A stretch of 64,000 nucleotides of DNA from Motacilla alba alba (GCF_015832195.1 NC_052019.1:3209685-3273684), one strand, 5' to 3'; counted from the first letter of the stretch, positions 33,456-47,711 are shown. A program made the numbers and translations. Notes: generated from the letters alone by a model not told the origin.

Positions 33456-36400
33456 AGTGGGAACTACAAATGTTTTCTTTTGGTTTGGATTGTATTCCTC
33501 ATAGTTTGGCATAGTAATTTGTATTGTATTCATCTCCCCACATGCATTTTTCTCAACCTATCCAAAAGAAGCTTTTCTACTTGACCAATTTTACCTGCAG
33601 GATATTCCCTGGGATTTCATGTTAATGCCTTAGAGCTTGCCTGGCTTTTCCCTGTAACAAACTTGCCTTTATTTTCCATTATTCACTGTATGTGAATCAA
33701 TGCTCACTATTCAGGAGCCAATTAACCAATCTTTTTGTTTAAGTATTTTGAAGTGTGGGCTGCATACTTGGATTTATACTTTAAGTTTTGATTCTCACAT
33801 TTTGTGGGGGTGGCCTTGATTCCTTTTTTCCCTTTTCTCAATGCAGCTTATGCTTTGCTCTCCATGGGGAAATTAGTTCTCTACTCAATCTTTCACATAG
33901 ACAAAGGAAAACTTGATGATGTTCTCAGCATAACTGGAGGGGTTTTGTGAAATCATCTCTTACTGTATCTGGGATCCAGTGGCAAAACTGCAGTCTGTTA
34001 AGTCAATAAAATGGGAAAAAAAATCACATTGAGGGTGTAGAGTTAGAGAGGATAGTAATCAACAGATAATGTCTTCATGTCTGCCTATATTCCTGCTGCA
34101 AAGTTAACTTCACATAAAGCCTTCTGGTTCAATCAGTGAACTCCAAACTGGACATGTTGCATTCATTTAAATCAGTTTAAAATGCTACCAGGGACAATAT
34201 GTTTACTAGAGCTGCCCAGAAACATGTCTGGTTAAAATCCTGTTCATGTTTCAACTACCTATCACAAGTTTTGCCTGAACTTTTTTTAATTACAGTCAAA
34301 TATTAGAATGGAGGAAATTTATATTGAACCAAATGATTACTTTGCAATTACAAGACTATATATACATAATTAAATATTTGCTGTGTAAAAATTTATGTTG
34401 AATATTTGATGAAGTTTCTTTCAGGTCAAGGAGGAATTATGTTCTCTGAACATTGTTATTTCTAAACACAACCCCAGTGAATACAGTGAGTTATTTCTTT
34501 AAAGGAAATTATATTAAAATCTCAATAATGCATAAAGTTTAGTATGAAGTTTTAGTACCCTGGAATAATAAGTTTACAGCCATCTTCAACTTTCTTATTT
34601 TTGCTTCCCCAGAGGGAAATCTCCTTAATATTTAAAATGTGTATAATTTATGTTGTATATATAAAATATATAATTTATATGATATCAGGGCATGGTGAGA
34701 CCAGACTTTGCTGGGTTTGCAGTGAAGGTGTTACAATGTGAAGATGCTGACCAGTTACTACCAACAATCAAAAAAAGATATCAAATTTTTCCAAAGTTCA
34801 TAGGGTAGTCATTTTGATTTGGACAAGTCCATTATTTTTTTTTTAAATCACAGAATTCTCCCAAATGTGTCTAGATTCAAGCTTTTCAAAGACTTCAATA
34901 GTTTTATCCAGAAATAAAGTCTTTTAAATAATTTTAAACATTGTTTTATTTCTATTGTATTTGCAAGTTTGAACCCTTATCCCTACTGATTAAACCCAAA
35001 ATGTTAGTGGTCTTCAGCACAGTGAAGCTGCTCTTATCTTGTTTCAGTATTTGTGTTTTTCTGTCCTGTCAGGAACATAAAGGACTGGCTGAATGCATCT
35101 AAAATCAGAATTTGTATGCTCTGAATCCATCAATTCCCACCCACTCACTCTGCATGACCCAGCAATTTTGGTTTTTACTCAGAAGATGCAACTGCCAAGG
35201 GTTATCTCAAAGAAATAGACCTATTCTGTGGCAAAACCCTTCTGCTGTCCCTTTATTTCTATTGCTGGGGTAATAATCCTAAATCACTGAGAAAAATGGA
35301 GATAAATGAGAGTGTAAAGTGTGTACCAAGGTACTCTGGGGAAAGCATCTGGGAAAAGGGAAAGGAGAAAAGAGCAAGGAATACCTTAGCAATGATCCTA
35401 AAGACTCAGAAACCCTAACCCAAGCTGTGAGCACTTGTAAAAAATAAATCTAGCTCTGTGTTGTCTGGAAGGCTTCTTTGTCATGCAATCATTTGATAAT
35501 TAATATATTCAGCTGGTGATTAATGCAATAATTACATTGTGATATATTATAGGGTTTGTTACACTTGTCAGGTAACGCAAACAAACATTGAGAAAAGTGT
35601 AGGTTAAACTACGGAGAGTTTTGTTGAAATGTAGGAGTCAAATAACAAATTAGCATACTTATATAAGAAGAAAAAGTCCCCTGAATGATTTAGTATTTAA
35701 AACAACTTCCATATTCTGTGTCTGGAAAAGGCTTTCTCAGGAGAGAATATTTCCTACATTTCCTCATGCAAAAGTCTATGCTGAAGTTCTCTTGTGCAGT
35801 TTTGTGTGAAACACAGATCTTGACACAAGAATATTGGCACAGATATTGTTCCCAAAGCTACCAGATGAAATGAGTGAGTGCCCTGGTCCAGCTCACAACC
35901 CAGTTTACAATGCTTCCCCAAGGCTTCAGGGTGCTAAAATTTCCAAAAAAGTCACTAACTCTGAGCTGGAAAGCTTGGCCAAGCCACATCACTCATGAAC
36001 CTGAAGTCATGCATGGAGAATCTTTGGTGCCAAGTGGTAATTAGATCATTTTCTGAGCAACTAATTAGCTGGGATGCAATTATCAGTTTTTTGTAATAAC
36101 CTACCAATGCATGTCAGTGTGAATCCTTTGCATTTGTACATCCCAGTGAGCTGGTGAGGAATGAGAAACCTCTCTTCTCTCTTCTTTTGTCTCTTTTGGG
36201 ACATGGCAGATGCATTTAGCAGCAGATTAAAATTACAAATCTTATACAGAGCCCATTACAACCAACAGCCCTCTTCCCATAGATTTGAGTGAACACTAGG
36301 TCAAACATTTGGGTGTGCAAAATCAACAGATGGATGAATCTATCAGTCCTGTTGAGGACATTTTGGAGTTGGAGCACTGCCTACATCATCTTTGAGCTTA

Positions 36401-37865
36401 CCAGGATTCACAGGGAAGTGATTGTTAATTGACTTTTTTTATGTATCTCACACTGTCTGGTTTGGTTTAACCAGAGAGAGATTCAAAAATAAATTATGTG
36501 TGAGTAAATGAAAGCAACTCTGATAATCTGTTCAGCAGCAGTAGGAATGTGCCTAATTTCATCAATACTGATGATATTTTTATGGTCTTGGAACCTGGAT
36601 TTACATCCTTTCTTTCCATACATACAGGAAAGGTGTTTTGTATCATGCAGCCATACAAAAAGGGAAAAAAAAAAGAGGACAAAAGAATGGATGAACTCTT
36701 TAACTCTTTTAAAAGAACAAAATGAAAAGGCTTCCCCTGTGAAACCCAGACTTCAAAAATTATTATGAGAAGCTGGAAAGGGAATAATAGAATATTTCTT
36801 TCTTTCTTCTTAAGATTGATTTTTTTTTCAAAGGCAACAGATCAATTTGGTCTATTTTAAAAGCATTTCTTCCAGCCAGTTTTAAAGCCATTGTTCTTGA
36901 GGAAAGTTCTGTCAAATCTCATTTATTCAGAATGTTTTTTGTTTGGTTTTTCTTTTCCCCTCTGAATGTTGATGGGTAAGGCTAAAAGGCAAGTATGATA
37001 TTAAGGACTTGTGACAAATGGTGTTAATGGGAATGTTTCCCTTTTCTTTTTCTGTGAACTGATTCCATTTAAATGGCAGCTGATGCTGGAGGAAGAATAG
37101 ATTAACCAGGATACACCAGGATGCCCTCCAACCTCCACTAAACTCCACCATGGGTCAGTGGGGGATTAAGTGGAACTAGAGAAAGAAAATTCCAAATTCC
37201 AGCTGGCAGAAATAGCAGCAGGCAAGGCAAAGACTCACAGGAAAAATAAAGTTGTGAAGTGTTTGGTTTAGGTCAATCCTCTTCCCAATAACTCAGTGGG
37301 TGTGGGATGGTGTTGGGGAGATCTACAGCCAAACCACACACCCTTTGGAAACAGCAAAACCTGGATCAATCCCATCTAAATTTAGATACCTGTCTGAGGC
37401 ACCTGTATCTGGTGGATCAGTCCCACCAGAACTGGTTCATCCTCACTGGAGACAGAGAAGAAATTCTAAAGATTGATATTTTTTGCCTTCATCTCCATCT
37501 ATGTACTCTTGCAAATGCAAAGCAACAGGATCCCTAAATAAGGCACCTTGGAGAAATTGCTAATTTTTTTAATCCATCTGAGTTGAGACCTCTGGCAGCA
37601 AGGAGCTGTCTGTAGTAGGCCATTAAATTTTTCTGCTTTTTCCCTGTTTCTTCCCTTCCTTCCACAATCCTCCCGTCTCCCTGTACTTCCCTCCTTCCCT
37701 TTTAGTCTATCTGATCCTTTAGCCTCCTGTTGTTTCTCACTTTCTGCTTGTCCACACAGTCAAAAAAACAACTTCTCTAAAAAAGTGTCAGGCAGGAACA
37801 AGAGCAAATCAGGTGCTGTGTGTTATAACTCCCCTTCCATCCCAACTGAAACATTTCTACTTAAA
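33456..37865. other. Unannotated sequence
   Basis: The longest stretch here without a recognised repeat. It is clearly AT-rich, with an ATAT-type patch at 34630-34685. No frame exceeds 90 residues. Confidence 0.4.
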
Positions 37866-38501
37866 TGATAAGCCCTGTGTGCTCCTCTCAGTGCAATGCC
37901 AAGCACAACAGTTGGTTCTTGAGCTGGTTCTTGGCTTCTTTTCTGCCTCTGTCAAGGTGGGGATTGAAGTGCTCGAGATGGTATTTTGTGTTCAAACTCA
38001 GATGCTTATTATTTGTTATCTATATTACAGTCTCACAAGAAGTGAGTTCTACAGCATTCTATTAACAAGCTATAAAATAGCTCACTGTCTTTCTCTAGAG
38101 GACTTTTAAGGTTAAACTATCCAATTAAGAAATGACACCTAAATTATTTTTACTTTTAACGTGATAAATAACCATTCGTGTCTCACAATGTGGACTTTTT
38201 TATCCAATTACAAAATACCACCCAAATCCATGAAGAAGAAGGCCAAGAAGAATGACCAGGTGCCACCCCAAAACCTCCATCTTAGCTTTGTAGAAATTAT
38301 TATATTCTAAAACTTTAAACTCTAAGTTTTCCACCATGTGATGTCACACGCTTCTAATCAAACTCCACACCCACAATCCCACTTCTATCATGCAATTTTG
38401 GAAGCCTTCTCCACGGTCTCAGGTCAAAAATAGTATTGTCTTGCGGGTCTGTGCCTTTCAGCACAGAAAGTCTAAAATTCTCAGCATCCAGGGTCCCAAC
38501 A
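37866..38501 (-). mobile_element. Solo LTR, 636 bp
   Basis: The minus strand starts TGTTGGGACCCTGG at 38501 and ends GGGCTTATCA at 37866. The flanks are cttaaa (37860-37865) and cttaag (38502-38507), a 6-bp duplication with one change. A TATA-like box (tataaaatag, palindromic with its flank) lies at 38071-38080. No perfect AATAAA is seen; AATAAT/AATAAG variants lie near 38007-38015. The first ~170 bp recur at 18395-18569. Frames of 66-98 residues are not genes. Confidence 0.82.
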
Positions 38502-41500
38502 CTTAAGTACAAACATGATAAAAGCGGTAACAGCAGCAGAGGTGTGGGTGGCTCAGCCAGCTGCCTTTTCCTTTTCATCCTCATGAGCTGGAGGGTTCAC
38601 ACCAGCACCACTGGGAGCAGGGATGAAAGAGAGCTCCACTTCCACATGGCAAAATGTCTGCAAATAAACTGCAGAGCAGATGCTCGGAGAAATTAAATGA
38701 TTCCACGTAATTTACCGTGGCAGGAGCATCAATTTGAGAATTGCTAAAGTGCGAGTTACTGAAACGCTGCATTTTATTACATTTTCAACCAGTAAATGTC
38801 AGCTGCTTTATTGGTTTTAACATGCTATCAGGTGCACTGATGAATTTAACAAACACACCAGTTGGGTTTCTAATCAGCATGGATTCCTCACCTCAGATAC
38901 CATTAATTCTGCGTCATTTCTGAGTGCCATGAAGCTGGAGGAGTATTTTAGGTGTAATTTGATCCCATCCTAATCAGTTCCATAGCAATTTATTACACAA
39001 TTTCTCTGTGTCTTGAGCAAAGCGTTATTGGTTCATGGAGTGTGGATTGTTTTATTTCATGTTAGTTCTATTAAGCAGGTTCTCTTCACTCAGCACTGGA
39101 AGAATATTAAGGCTGATTTGCAACTTGCCTTTCAAAGCAGAAAATAGAATGGACACCCCCCAAAATCCCTCCAATTTGGCATTCAAAATCATGACCTGGC
39201 TAAGCAGTCAATTCGATGTATGATGAATGCCAAAATCAATTAAAAGAACTTCCTATACAGCTTAAATCTGCTGATGAAAATGGATTTTTTTTTCTTATTG
39301 TTAAAAAAGAATGAAAAAAAATCCATCATGGGCACCCTAAAGGCATTTATTGAGTGTAAAGTAACAAAAAAAATTAAAAATCATGGTCTGAAAACATGTG
39401 TTTGATGAGGAATGAAAAGGCATCAAGCCAAGATCACTAAGATGATTTTTTTGCTACATAAATATGACACTGGATGTTGCAGCACAATCCAGAGCTCTCT
39501 CCCATTCCCAAATCCTCAGCCTGTCAAAACACCTGATGTCCCTGTGCATGGATTGTGTGTCTGAGCATGAACCCCTCCAGCCCAGGCTGGTGTGGAGGTG
39601 TCTGCAGAGGGAGGAACACAAGAACACGAGCTCACTTTTCACTGCTCAGCATCTCTGTGAGTCAGGCAGGAGCTGGAGGTGGGAAAGGGTCTGGATTGCT
39701 CTGGCAGGGAAGGTTTGGGTGGTGAGGTGAACTCAGTGTGGGTGGTGGGTTGACTTAGCAATTAATATGAAAACTTGCCAGCAACAACAGGTGGGAAGGA
39801 TCTAGCTTTAATTTTTTTATGCAGGTTGGAGGAACTGTAGCAAATTCGGAGCCTTCCCTCCCTAACCTAAAGGAAGGCTGCCATCTAATGATCACCAGCA
39901 GCAATTCCTGCCTTATCACCAACTTGTCCTGCCTTAAAGGAAGCAAATAAATTCCCCACAGAGCAGCTTGTTTTAATCTATAGGTTCAGCAGCTCAGCTA
40001 CTGCTGACCTTGACCTCAAACTAGCTGATGGTGTTGGGACCTGGCTCCTGACAGGGCACACGAGGATAAAGGTGCTGCCTATGAGCTGTTAAACATCATC
40101 TCTGCCTTTTATTGTTCCCTTCTTGCACCTCAGTGGGTATTGGGAGAGTGGTTTAGCTGCCTCTATACATCATCTTTATCCAGTTTCACGTTTAAACATG
40201 CTCATAAAGATCTCACTGCAATTAAAAAAAATACTATAATCACTCTAGGGAACAGATTGCTTGAAATTTCCACCAAGTGCTGCACAACAAAGTAATTCTT
40301 CTGCTGCTCCTGGGACATCAGGAGCTCTCTGCAATGTGCCACAGAGGAGAGATCCACAGCTGACACCCCCATTTCGTTCACAGGTATGTATTCCATAGAT
40401 TTTCATGTGCAGAAATCATTCCAGCAAAAACAAGGAAGAAATCTGCTTCCATATTTGAGGTATGCAGAAAAAGAAGTGAGACACATAAACTGCACCAACA
40501 ATTAAAAAAATTTAAAAATTAGAAGAAGTTTCTAAAAGCAGAGACAGTGAACTGTTGAAATTAATTGTCTGGGGCATTGCTAAAACTCTGTTAATGGAGT
40601 ATTTTGGAAACAGGTTGGGCAAAATACCTGATATACCAAATATACCTGATCCTACCTTGGGACCAAAAGATGGACTAGCTCATCTCTGGAGGCCACACAC
40701 AATGATTCTAGCTTTAAGGGTATCAAAAATGAAAAATCAGCAGGTTCTAGAGGCTTTATAAATAGCTTTCAGATTCTTTACAAAAAACATAAATTCTTTT
40801 CATAAGTAATCTAATTTATCCCATGCACTTGTGAAAATATGACTGCTTTATTGCCAGCACTAACACCCCTTTTTTTATCTGATAGGGTGAACAGTCTGAC
40901 CTCTGGAATATTTCCCACCTCCTGGCCCAGTGGTGGCCCAGCTCTCCCGTCAAAGGCACACAGCTGTACAAACTGTCCAGCACAGGGCTGCGGTTCTGAG
41001 CTGCCACATTTCACCAGTGCTTTGCACTTCTAAGTAAGGTCATTCCAACCCCTTTCACTTAAATCTACCTAAATTACATCCTCTGTGAAGTCAAAAGTTA
41101 ATTTAGGCAGATAGTTTAATTTCAGCAGTGCTGTGATGAGGTGACCTCTGAAGGTAGGAGTTAATATCCCCAGGTCCTTATGCCACCACCTTTGCTTTAT
41201 CTTTCTTTTCTTTTTTTCCCTAAAAATAAACCTGAAATTACTGTAATTCTTTTGGCCTCTTTGGGTGATTCCAGGGGCTGTGACTGGTTTCAGCTCACAC
41301 AGAGGAATCTCTCTGGAAAAAGAAGCAGCTTTTCCTCCAGCACACACCACAGGCAGACCCTTGTGGTTTGTTTTAAAGGAGAGATTCTTCTGCCTTCTCT
41401 CCCAGCAGGGACCAGGGCAGTCCCCAGACTGAGAAATTTGTTTTTCTTCCTGCATGGAATCCTCAGACAGTGGTCCCAGGCCCTTTCTAGTAGCCCTTGC

Positions 41501-42227
41501 TGTCCACAGGTGCCTGCCTCAGGCAGTGAGCTTTAAATAGATAAGAATTTTTTAATTAATCCTCACCAGCCCATTCCAGCACACATTTTTTCCCAAGCTG
41601 GAGCTTTGCTGCACTTGAGAGTGGTCAAACTCATCCTGCTCCAGCTGAAATGCCTGTCTGGAAGAACACCAAGGGGAGGAAGCAGCTGTCTGCAGTGAAC
41701 ACAAGAATGATAGAGTTGGAAAACTTCTAAAATTTTGGATATTTAAAGTGTAAAGCTTAAGGATCAGCAACAACAAAATTGGTGCTGCCCCCACTGAGAG
41801 AGGGCTGGTAACTGGTGTCATTTTGTGTAAAAGCACAATTCCCTCACTCATTTTTTCTTTGTTTTTGTCTTACAACCAGGCATCTTCACTCTGAACATGT
41901 TTCAACAATGATCAGATCAGATTAATTGGTTGAAAAATCAGAGTAACCCACAAAAAGCCTGAGAAGCTCGTGTTTGGAACTCCAGGGTTGTTTAGAGCAT
42001 AACTGGTGCTGAAATAGAGAATGGTGGTGCTGCCAGGTGTAAAATTATGCTTGGCTCTTTCTTCCCACTGCTGCACTGTGAAACATCTGAATTTCAGCCT
42101 GTGCAGACTGAATCTGCACAATTTTCAGCCTGGCCCAAGAGATGCAGGCCCAAGGAAGTGTGTGACACTTCAGCCAGGGATGATTTTCTCTGATTCCCTT
42201 CAGGAAAAAATGCTGAGCCTCAACATT
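38502..42227. other. Unannotated sequence
   Basis: Poly-T and poly-A patches occur near 39285-39370. Frames of 118-128 residues on opposite strands at 41069-41536 overlap each other and show no domain pattern. Nothing recognised as a transposable element. Confidence 0.4.
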
Positions 42228-42290
42228 TCCAAGATCACGGAATCATTAAGGCTGGAAAAGACCTCTGAGATTATCGAGTCAACTGAATGA
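42228..42290 (-). mobile_element. CR1 LINE 3' terminus, short
   Basis: Plus-strand words 'caagatcacggaatcatt', 'aaggctggaaaagacctc' and 'tgagattatcgagtcaac' form the inverted CR1 tail of the subfamily that also makes up 60470-61010. Confidence 0.8.
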
Positions 42291-43215
42291 ATGAACCTAA
42301 TTAGCTGAGGCAAAGAGCTGCCATGTAAGCCCAGATTCATGTCAAACATCCTGCAGGGCATGGCTACAGCACTTGAAGCAACCCCAGGATCAGTCCAGGC
42401 TGGGGGTGAGCAGGTGTTCACAGCACAAGTATTTGACCTTGCAGAATTGAGTTATTCACAATTCAAAGCACCTATGGAGCTACCTAAGGATTTTATCTGT
42501 GTTTAACCAGATATTAGCACTTTTGATTTACTCACTTAGTGCTTTTTACTGCTCAGTGTTCCCCATCTTGGGGCTGTGATATTAAGTCCTCAGAAAATGA
42601 CCATGTGGTTTGCCAAGCAAATGAGCACTACATGCAAATATAGTTTGCTCTTCTCCACTGTTTGTCTTTCTGTCATATCTTCTGTTGCTCTGTTACATCT
42701 TCAACAGCCAAAAAAATCCCCCAGAAATCTTCTGTCTGTACTTTATATTTTTTAACCTCACATCTCCAAAGTAACACAGAAGCAGCTGGTCCCATTTCAT
42801 TAAAATACTCTTTTCCCTTAAAATGTTAATTCTCATCAGACCTGCCTCACATCATATTAATCCTACAAGCCAGGTAGCAGTGAATGAGCTGTCACTTCTT
42901 TTCACTTTAATTTTTGTTCCACCTTTCTTCCTGTGACAGTCAAAGCAATTTACTGAAGAAAACCAGGCCTTGGGTGCACATCAAAGGTTGGAGGGCTTGG
43001 TTATTGACTGTGCGAAGGCTCCTACACTTCTGATACCCCATGAGGTTCCATCACTACACAGATTGTCTGCATTGACCTAACAAGCTCTGCGGCCATGGAG
43101 AACTCCATTTATTTCAGGGTAAAGTGATTTTCTGGTGCTGCTTGGGCAGGAAGGATGGTCTTCCATCCACCAGGGATGGTTTCTCTCCTCAAGCCAGCTC
43201 TTGTAATTCCTTGGA
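42291..43215. other. Unannotated sequence
   Basis: Nothing recognised up to the LTR cluster. Confidence 0.4.
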
Positions 43216-43551
43216 TGTAGTAATCACATATCCTCTAAACAGAGAGAGACATGGTTCTCCCAGAATTTTCCTGGGAAGCTGTGTAGAAGCTGTAAAAAAC
43301 TTAGGCAAAAGAATTCAAACAATTATTATCTCTCATTCTGTAACCATCGTTTATAGATATGGCTCTCCAGAGTGTGCTATTCATAGCTCACCAACAGTGT
43401 GACAGAAGATTCCTAAAAACCAATCAGTTCTTAAGTCCACCATTGTTTCTATAAGAACTGTAGATTTCTAATAATAAAGTGTCTTTTCATACTTTCTGAT
43501 GATGGAGTCTCTGTATCACCTTTGGCTGTCCCTGATACCCCTTCAGTGATA
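43216..43551 (+). mobile_element. Solo LTR (336-bp family), plus copy
   Basis: It starts TGTAGTAATCACATA and ends CCCTTCAGTGATA, matching the inverted copy at 26141-26477. AATAAA lies at 43473-43478, about 75 bp before the end. The flanks are cttgga (43210-43215) and cttggg (43552-43557), five of six bases equal. Together the two copies fix the element's ends at TG...TA. Confidence 0.86.
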
Positions 43552-43820
43552 CTTGGGAGGGTGTCCTCATTTTCCACAAGATCCATTTTGCCTTGATTGG
43601 CAGAAAAAGTGAAAGAAATGTCTGGCAATACCATCTTCTCCAGATCTGCTGCTGCTTCTGCAAAAGCCACATGCTCGCAGTCTGTCGCTTGGGAATGCTG
43701 TAAATGCAGGAGAGATGGGATTTTATTCCAGCACCACAAAAGCTCCAGACTTTTTTTTTCACCCCCCTAAATCGTTCCTGAGTTGTTGTGAAGCATCTCA
43801 GAGATCTGAGCATCACCATC

Positions 43821-44246
43821 TGTGGTATTCACATTCTCTGAAAAAATTCCTTCACCCAGGGTTATCTCTTGGGAAGCTGAAAGGCAGCAAGAGACCTCAG
43901 AGAAAAGGAAAACAATTCTTATCTCATTTGCTTCTCCTCTGTTGTGCTCACATCTGGAATGTGTTTGGAGATTGTTTACCCACAGGTGATTGTTTGATTG
44001 GACCCCAGTGTGAGTTATTTTGACTCATTGGCCAATTTGGGCCAAGCTGTGTCAGAACTCTGGAGTCACGAGTTTTATTATTATCTTTTAGGCATTCAGT
44101 AAGTATCTTTTCTGTATTCTTTAGTATAGCATAGTATAGTATTCTTTAATATAATATAGTATCATAAAGTAATAAATTAGCCTTCTGATAGGATGGAGTC
44201 AGATGGATCATTCCTGCCTTCATCGAGGCACCCCTTGGTTACAACA
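43821..44246 (+). mobile_element. Solo LTR (420-bp family)
   Basis: It starts TGTGGTATTCACATTC and ends GGTTACAACA. The flanks are accatc (43815-43820) and accatt (44247-44252), a 6-bp duplication with one change. AATAAA lies at 44171-44176, after several 'agtatagtat' words. It lies 269 bp downstream of the 336-bp-family LTR and in the same orientation, but belongs to a different family, so the two are not one provirus. Confidence 0.87.
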
Positions 44247-47200
44247 ACCATTATTCTTCTCTTCAGTGTCTTTCAGAACAGGTTCCTACTAAAGCCTCTT
44301 TTCCTCTTTCCCAAGTGCTATTGATGACATTTCAAAGGATCTATTAAAAACATTTTTATTAATCTACTTTTATTAATTTGGAAGGGCTCTTTGCACTTGT
44401 TTGCAGCTACTTGGCATGAAATTAAGTGCTCTTCTGTGAGTTTGATAATGAATCACTTTCTGAGATGAGATCAGCTGTAGAACACTCCTCAATTTCTTCC
44501 CAATACCATTCCCTGTTTACCTTCTTTCAGGAAATCTACTGTATTTGATTAAAAAAAGAAATTAATATTTGAAAAATAATTACTGTAACTCCTTAATGAC
44601 CTAATGTGGGTAGTTTGCATTCCAAAAAGACCAGATGGAATAGTTCAAACAAAATGTACTGTGGGACCATGACCCTGGAATAAAATCCTCTGATAGCAAT
44701 CAGGGGAATGAAACTGAATGAAACAGTACCTATCCACAAGATTATTGGTAATTTCTATTTTAAAATGGTCACAAAATGAAGGTAATGTTCTGTGGTCTGT
44801 CTATGATCAGGAAAATTATCAAGTCGGAAGACCTTTGAATTGTGGCAGGGTTGGATGAAAAATAAAATTAAAAGGATTGCCATGGTTACCTTCTAATTGA
44901 ACTCATGAAAGAATGGTCAGCAAAGGTGAGCAGAGGTTTATGGGGGCACAAACCTTCACATCAGTGATGACTGGTGACACAGGGAGCTAATGAATGTCAG
45001 AAATTAATTAGAGCTCACGTTTTCAGGAGCTGCTAGGTCACGGGTATTTACAGTGGCTTGAGATATTCCTGTCTTTGCAAACTGCTCTGCTATTTCAGAA
45101 CCAACTGGGAGAAATCACTTGGGGTTGGTTTTGGAGGGGTTTGTTTTTGTTATTGTTTTTGTTTTGGTTTTTTGTTTGTTTGTTTGTTGGATTTTTTATG
45201 GTATTAGATGAGATAAAGAGTAGTTCCTGTTACTTTTAACAGATTTCTGACACAGTGAGTAATTAGGGGTTGTGGAATAGCACTCACATTAAAGACATGG
45301 AGATATGTGCTCACTTTCATGACCTCTGCTGCCCTGGAAATATGTTTGACACAGGCTGGAGTTTGTTTTGCCCTCAGACTAAAGAAGAAGCGATCTGTCA
45401 TCTTGGCAAGTTTTCAGTATTGATTTATTAGATCAACTAATTCAATTATAGTTGAACTTTTTTTTGCTGGCATGTTTCACAGAATATGAAATGCAATTAT
45501 CCCATCTGTTATTTAAATTACACAAACTGTAGTCCTTTATTTTATGTCTCCCTTCAACAAGCCCAAAGCCTGTGATTTACTTGGAGCCACAAGATTCAAT
45601 TAAAGACTTCAAGTGACAACAAATTTCACACAGTCCTTACTAAGATGTTCCTATGGCTAATTGAAATAACTGTAAGAAATATTCAGACTTAATTAAAGGC
45701 CTGGATTTTCCTAGATTCAGTTTCCAGCCATGAAATCTTAATATGTCTTAGAAAGATGTGTCTGCATGACCAACCTGCTGGTTTTTATGTTGATTTTGAA
45801 TTGAGTTTGCTGCTGTTAATTGGTGTTAATTGCCAGATTGAAGGCAGTCCACTAAATACAGCATCTAAAATTATTGGAGGTTATTTGATGAAGAAGCTGT
45901 GAGCTCTTTAGGTAAACTGCTGTAGAAATGCAAAGCTTTTCTTGGCTTATGTTTTTTAATTGCACAACAGGATCTAATCAATGCAAATAAAATTCCTTCT
46001 TGAAGCAGTGTAGGATCTGTCAGCCCAGGTTGTACAACCCTGTTTGGGGATGAATTCTATGGTTTTATGAGGGCCGAAGAGTCCAGATAAAAAACATATT
46101 TTGGTCTTATATACAAATCAAACACTTCTTGCATTGGCCCCTGGAGGTAGCTTGAGGACAGCAAAGGATACAATTCCATCAGCTGCAAACCCCAAATCCC
46201 TAAAAGCAAAGGAACAGTTAACACTTTAACGAAATTAGCATCTCTTGCAACATTAACAAAGCTCAGAAATGCATATTTCATTAGATATGAACACACCAAT
46301 TTTTCATACCTTTGGAAGGTGCAGGAGTAGCAAGCCTTAATTTGAATAACTAAATACCATAATTTTAGCAATATTTTTTTGCAGATATGAAATTTAAATG
46401 TGAAGCATGAAGCTATTTGCCTTATGACACATTTTTTATTATTGTTTATTTAAAAAAATATTATTTATTACCAAAAATTACTTTCTACATTTTAAGATTC
46501 TTTTTCTCATTAACTTGGTTCACAAATTGGTAGAATCTACAATTACACAAGCTGTAATTACCTTAACAGATGGAAGGGAAAGGCTTTTCCAAAGCATTCC
46601 CAGACTACCTAAACCCCAAATTGCCTTTATTTGGCTGTGTATTTAGATATATTGCCTAAAATTAAGATTAATCTGTGCCATGATGCCCAACAAGTTATTT
46701 ATACATTACACAGGATGAGGAAGACAATCCAGATCTCAAATGTGCATCATGGCTGAGGGTAAAACATCTTTTCATGATATATATATATATTGGATATAGG
46801 AAATAGATAATAAAAGTGGATTTTAATCCATACCCATCTATATAAAGGTGTTATTCAGACCACTAATATTTAATATTCTGTGGTTGCCACTTAATCATAT
46901 GTTCACACCACCTTCTGCAGCTCTTCAATAAAACCAAATAAATTTGAAGGCCGTGAGAGAAAGAGACCCTGTGAGAGAAACCAGGGTCTGTCAGAGAAAC
47001 CATTTTCTGTGAATATAAGAACTTAAGGCAGGCAGTTCTTGTCAAAAAAGTTCTGAATTCAGGAAAAGAAATGCCTTCTTTCTGCTTGTTTTCTGCACTT
47101 CTGGTAAGACTTTCAATTTTGCTTGAATATCTCCCAGACAAGTTTCAATTTTAGTAGATGATCAGGTCTCATATGACTTACAGGAAAAAATATATTTAAT

Positions 47201-47711
47201 ATCCTCATGTTTATTTTTGGTGAGCAGATGCCTTCTGAAGAAAAGCAGCCACATGGGGAAAAGGGAATTGTTATTGGAAAATGACTGTGATATTTATCTC
47301 TTTTTTTTCCATCGGTAAAGAGCTTTCTTTGGTGTACAAGCATGAAAGAGTAGGCATAAAGGAGCACATGGAAACAACCCATTACTTAATTCAGCTGGTG
47401 TGGAAGTTTAATTTAATAAAAAGAAAAAGAAGAAACGTTTTTTCCCCTCTAACAAATCATAAAGAAGCTGATTTTATCCTTCACTTCAGCTGTGAAAACC
47501 AATGAACCAAACATCCAAACCAAATTTCCTTTAGCTTAATTAATTGTAGAAGCCCCCAGACAAGAACACTCTACTTCTGTGCTCATGGAATAAAATGCTG
47601 GAGCTATCTGGATGCAGCTCTCTGGGGATACTTTGTAGTGCTGCCAGAAGGAAAGGTCACACAGTGCCCTTGATGAAGCACAGCACTGATGCAATAAAAG
47701 TGAAAGTTGAG
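44247..47711. other. Unannotated sequence with a T/G-rich tract
   Basis: A T/G-rich run (TTTG and TTTTTG words) lies at 45121-45189 and a short (AT)n at about 46780-46791. No gene recognised. Confidence 0.4.
45121..45189. repeat. T/G-rich low-complexity tract
   Basis: Repeated 'gtttttg' and 'ttgtttgtttg' words. It may be a decayed homopolymer or TTTG microsatellite. Confidence 0.75.

Noticed and set aside
43216..44246. Possible short provirus bounded by two LTRs
   Set aside because: The two LTRs belong to different families, each has its own target duplication, and the 269 bp between them contain no retroviral gene sequence.
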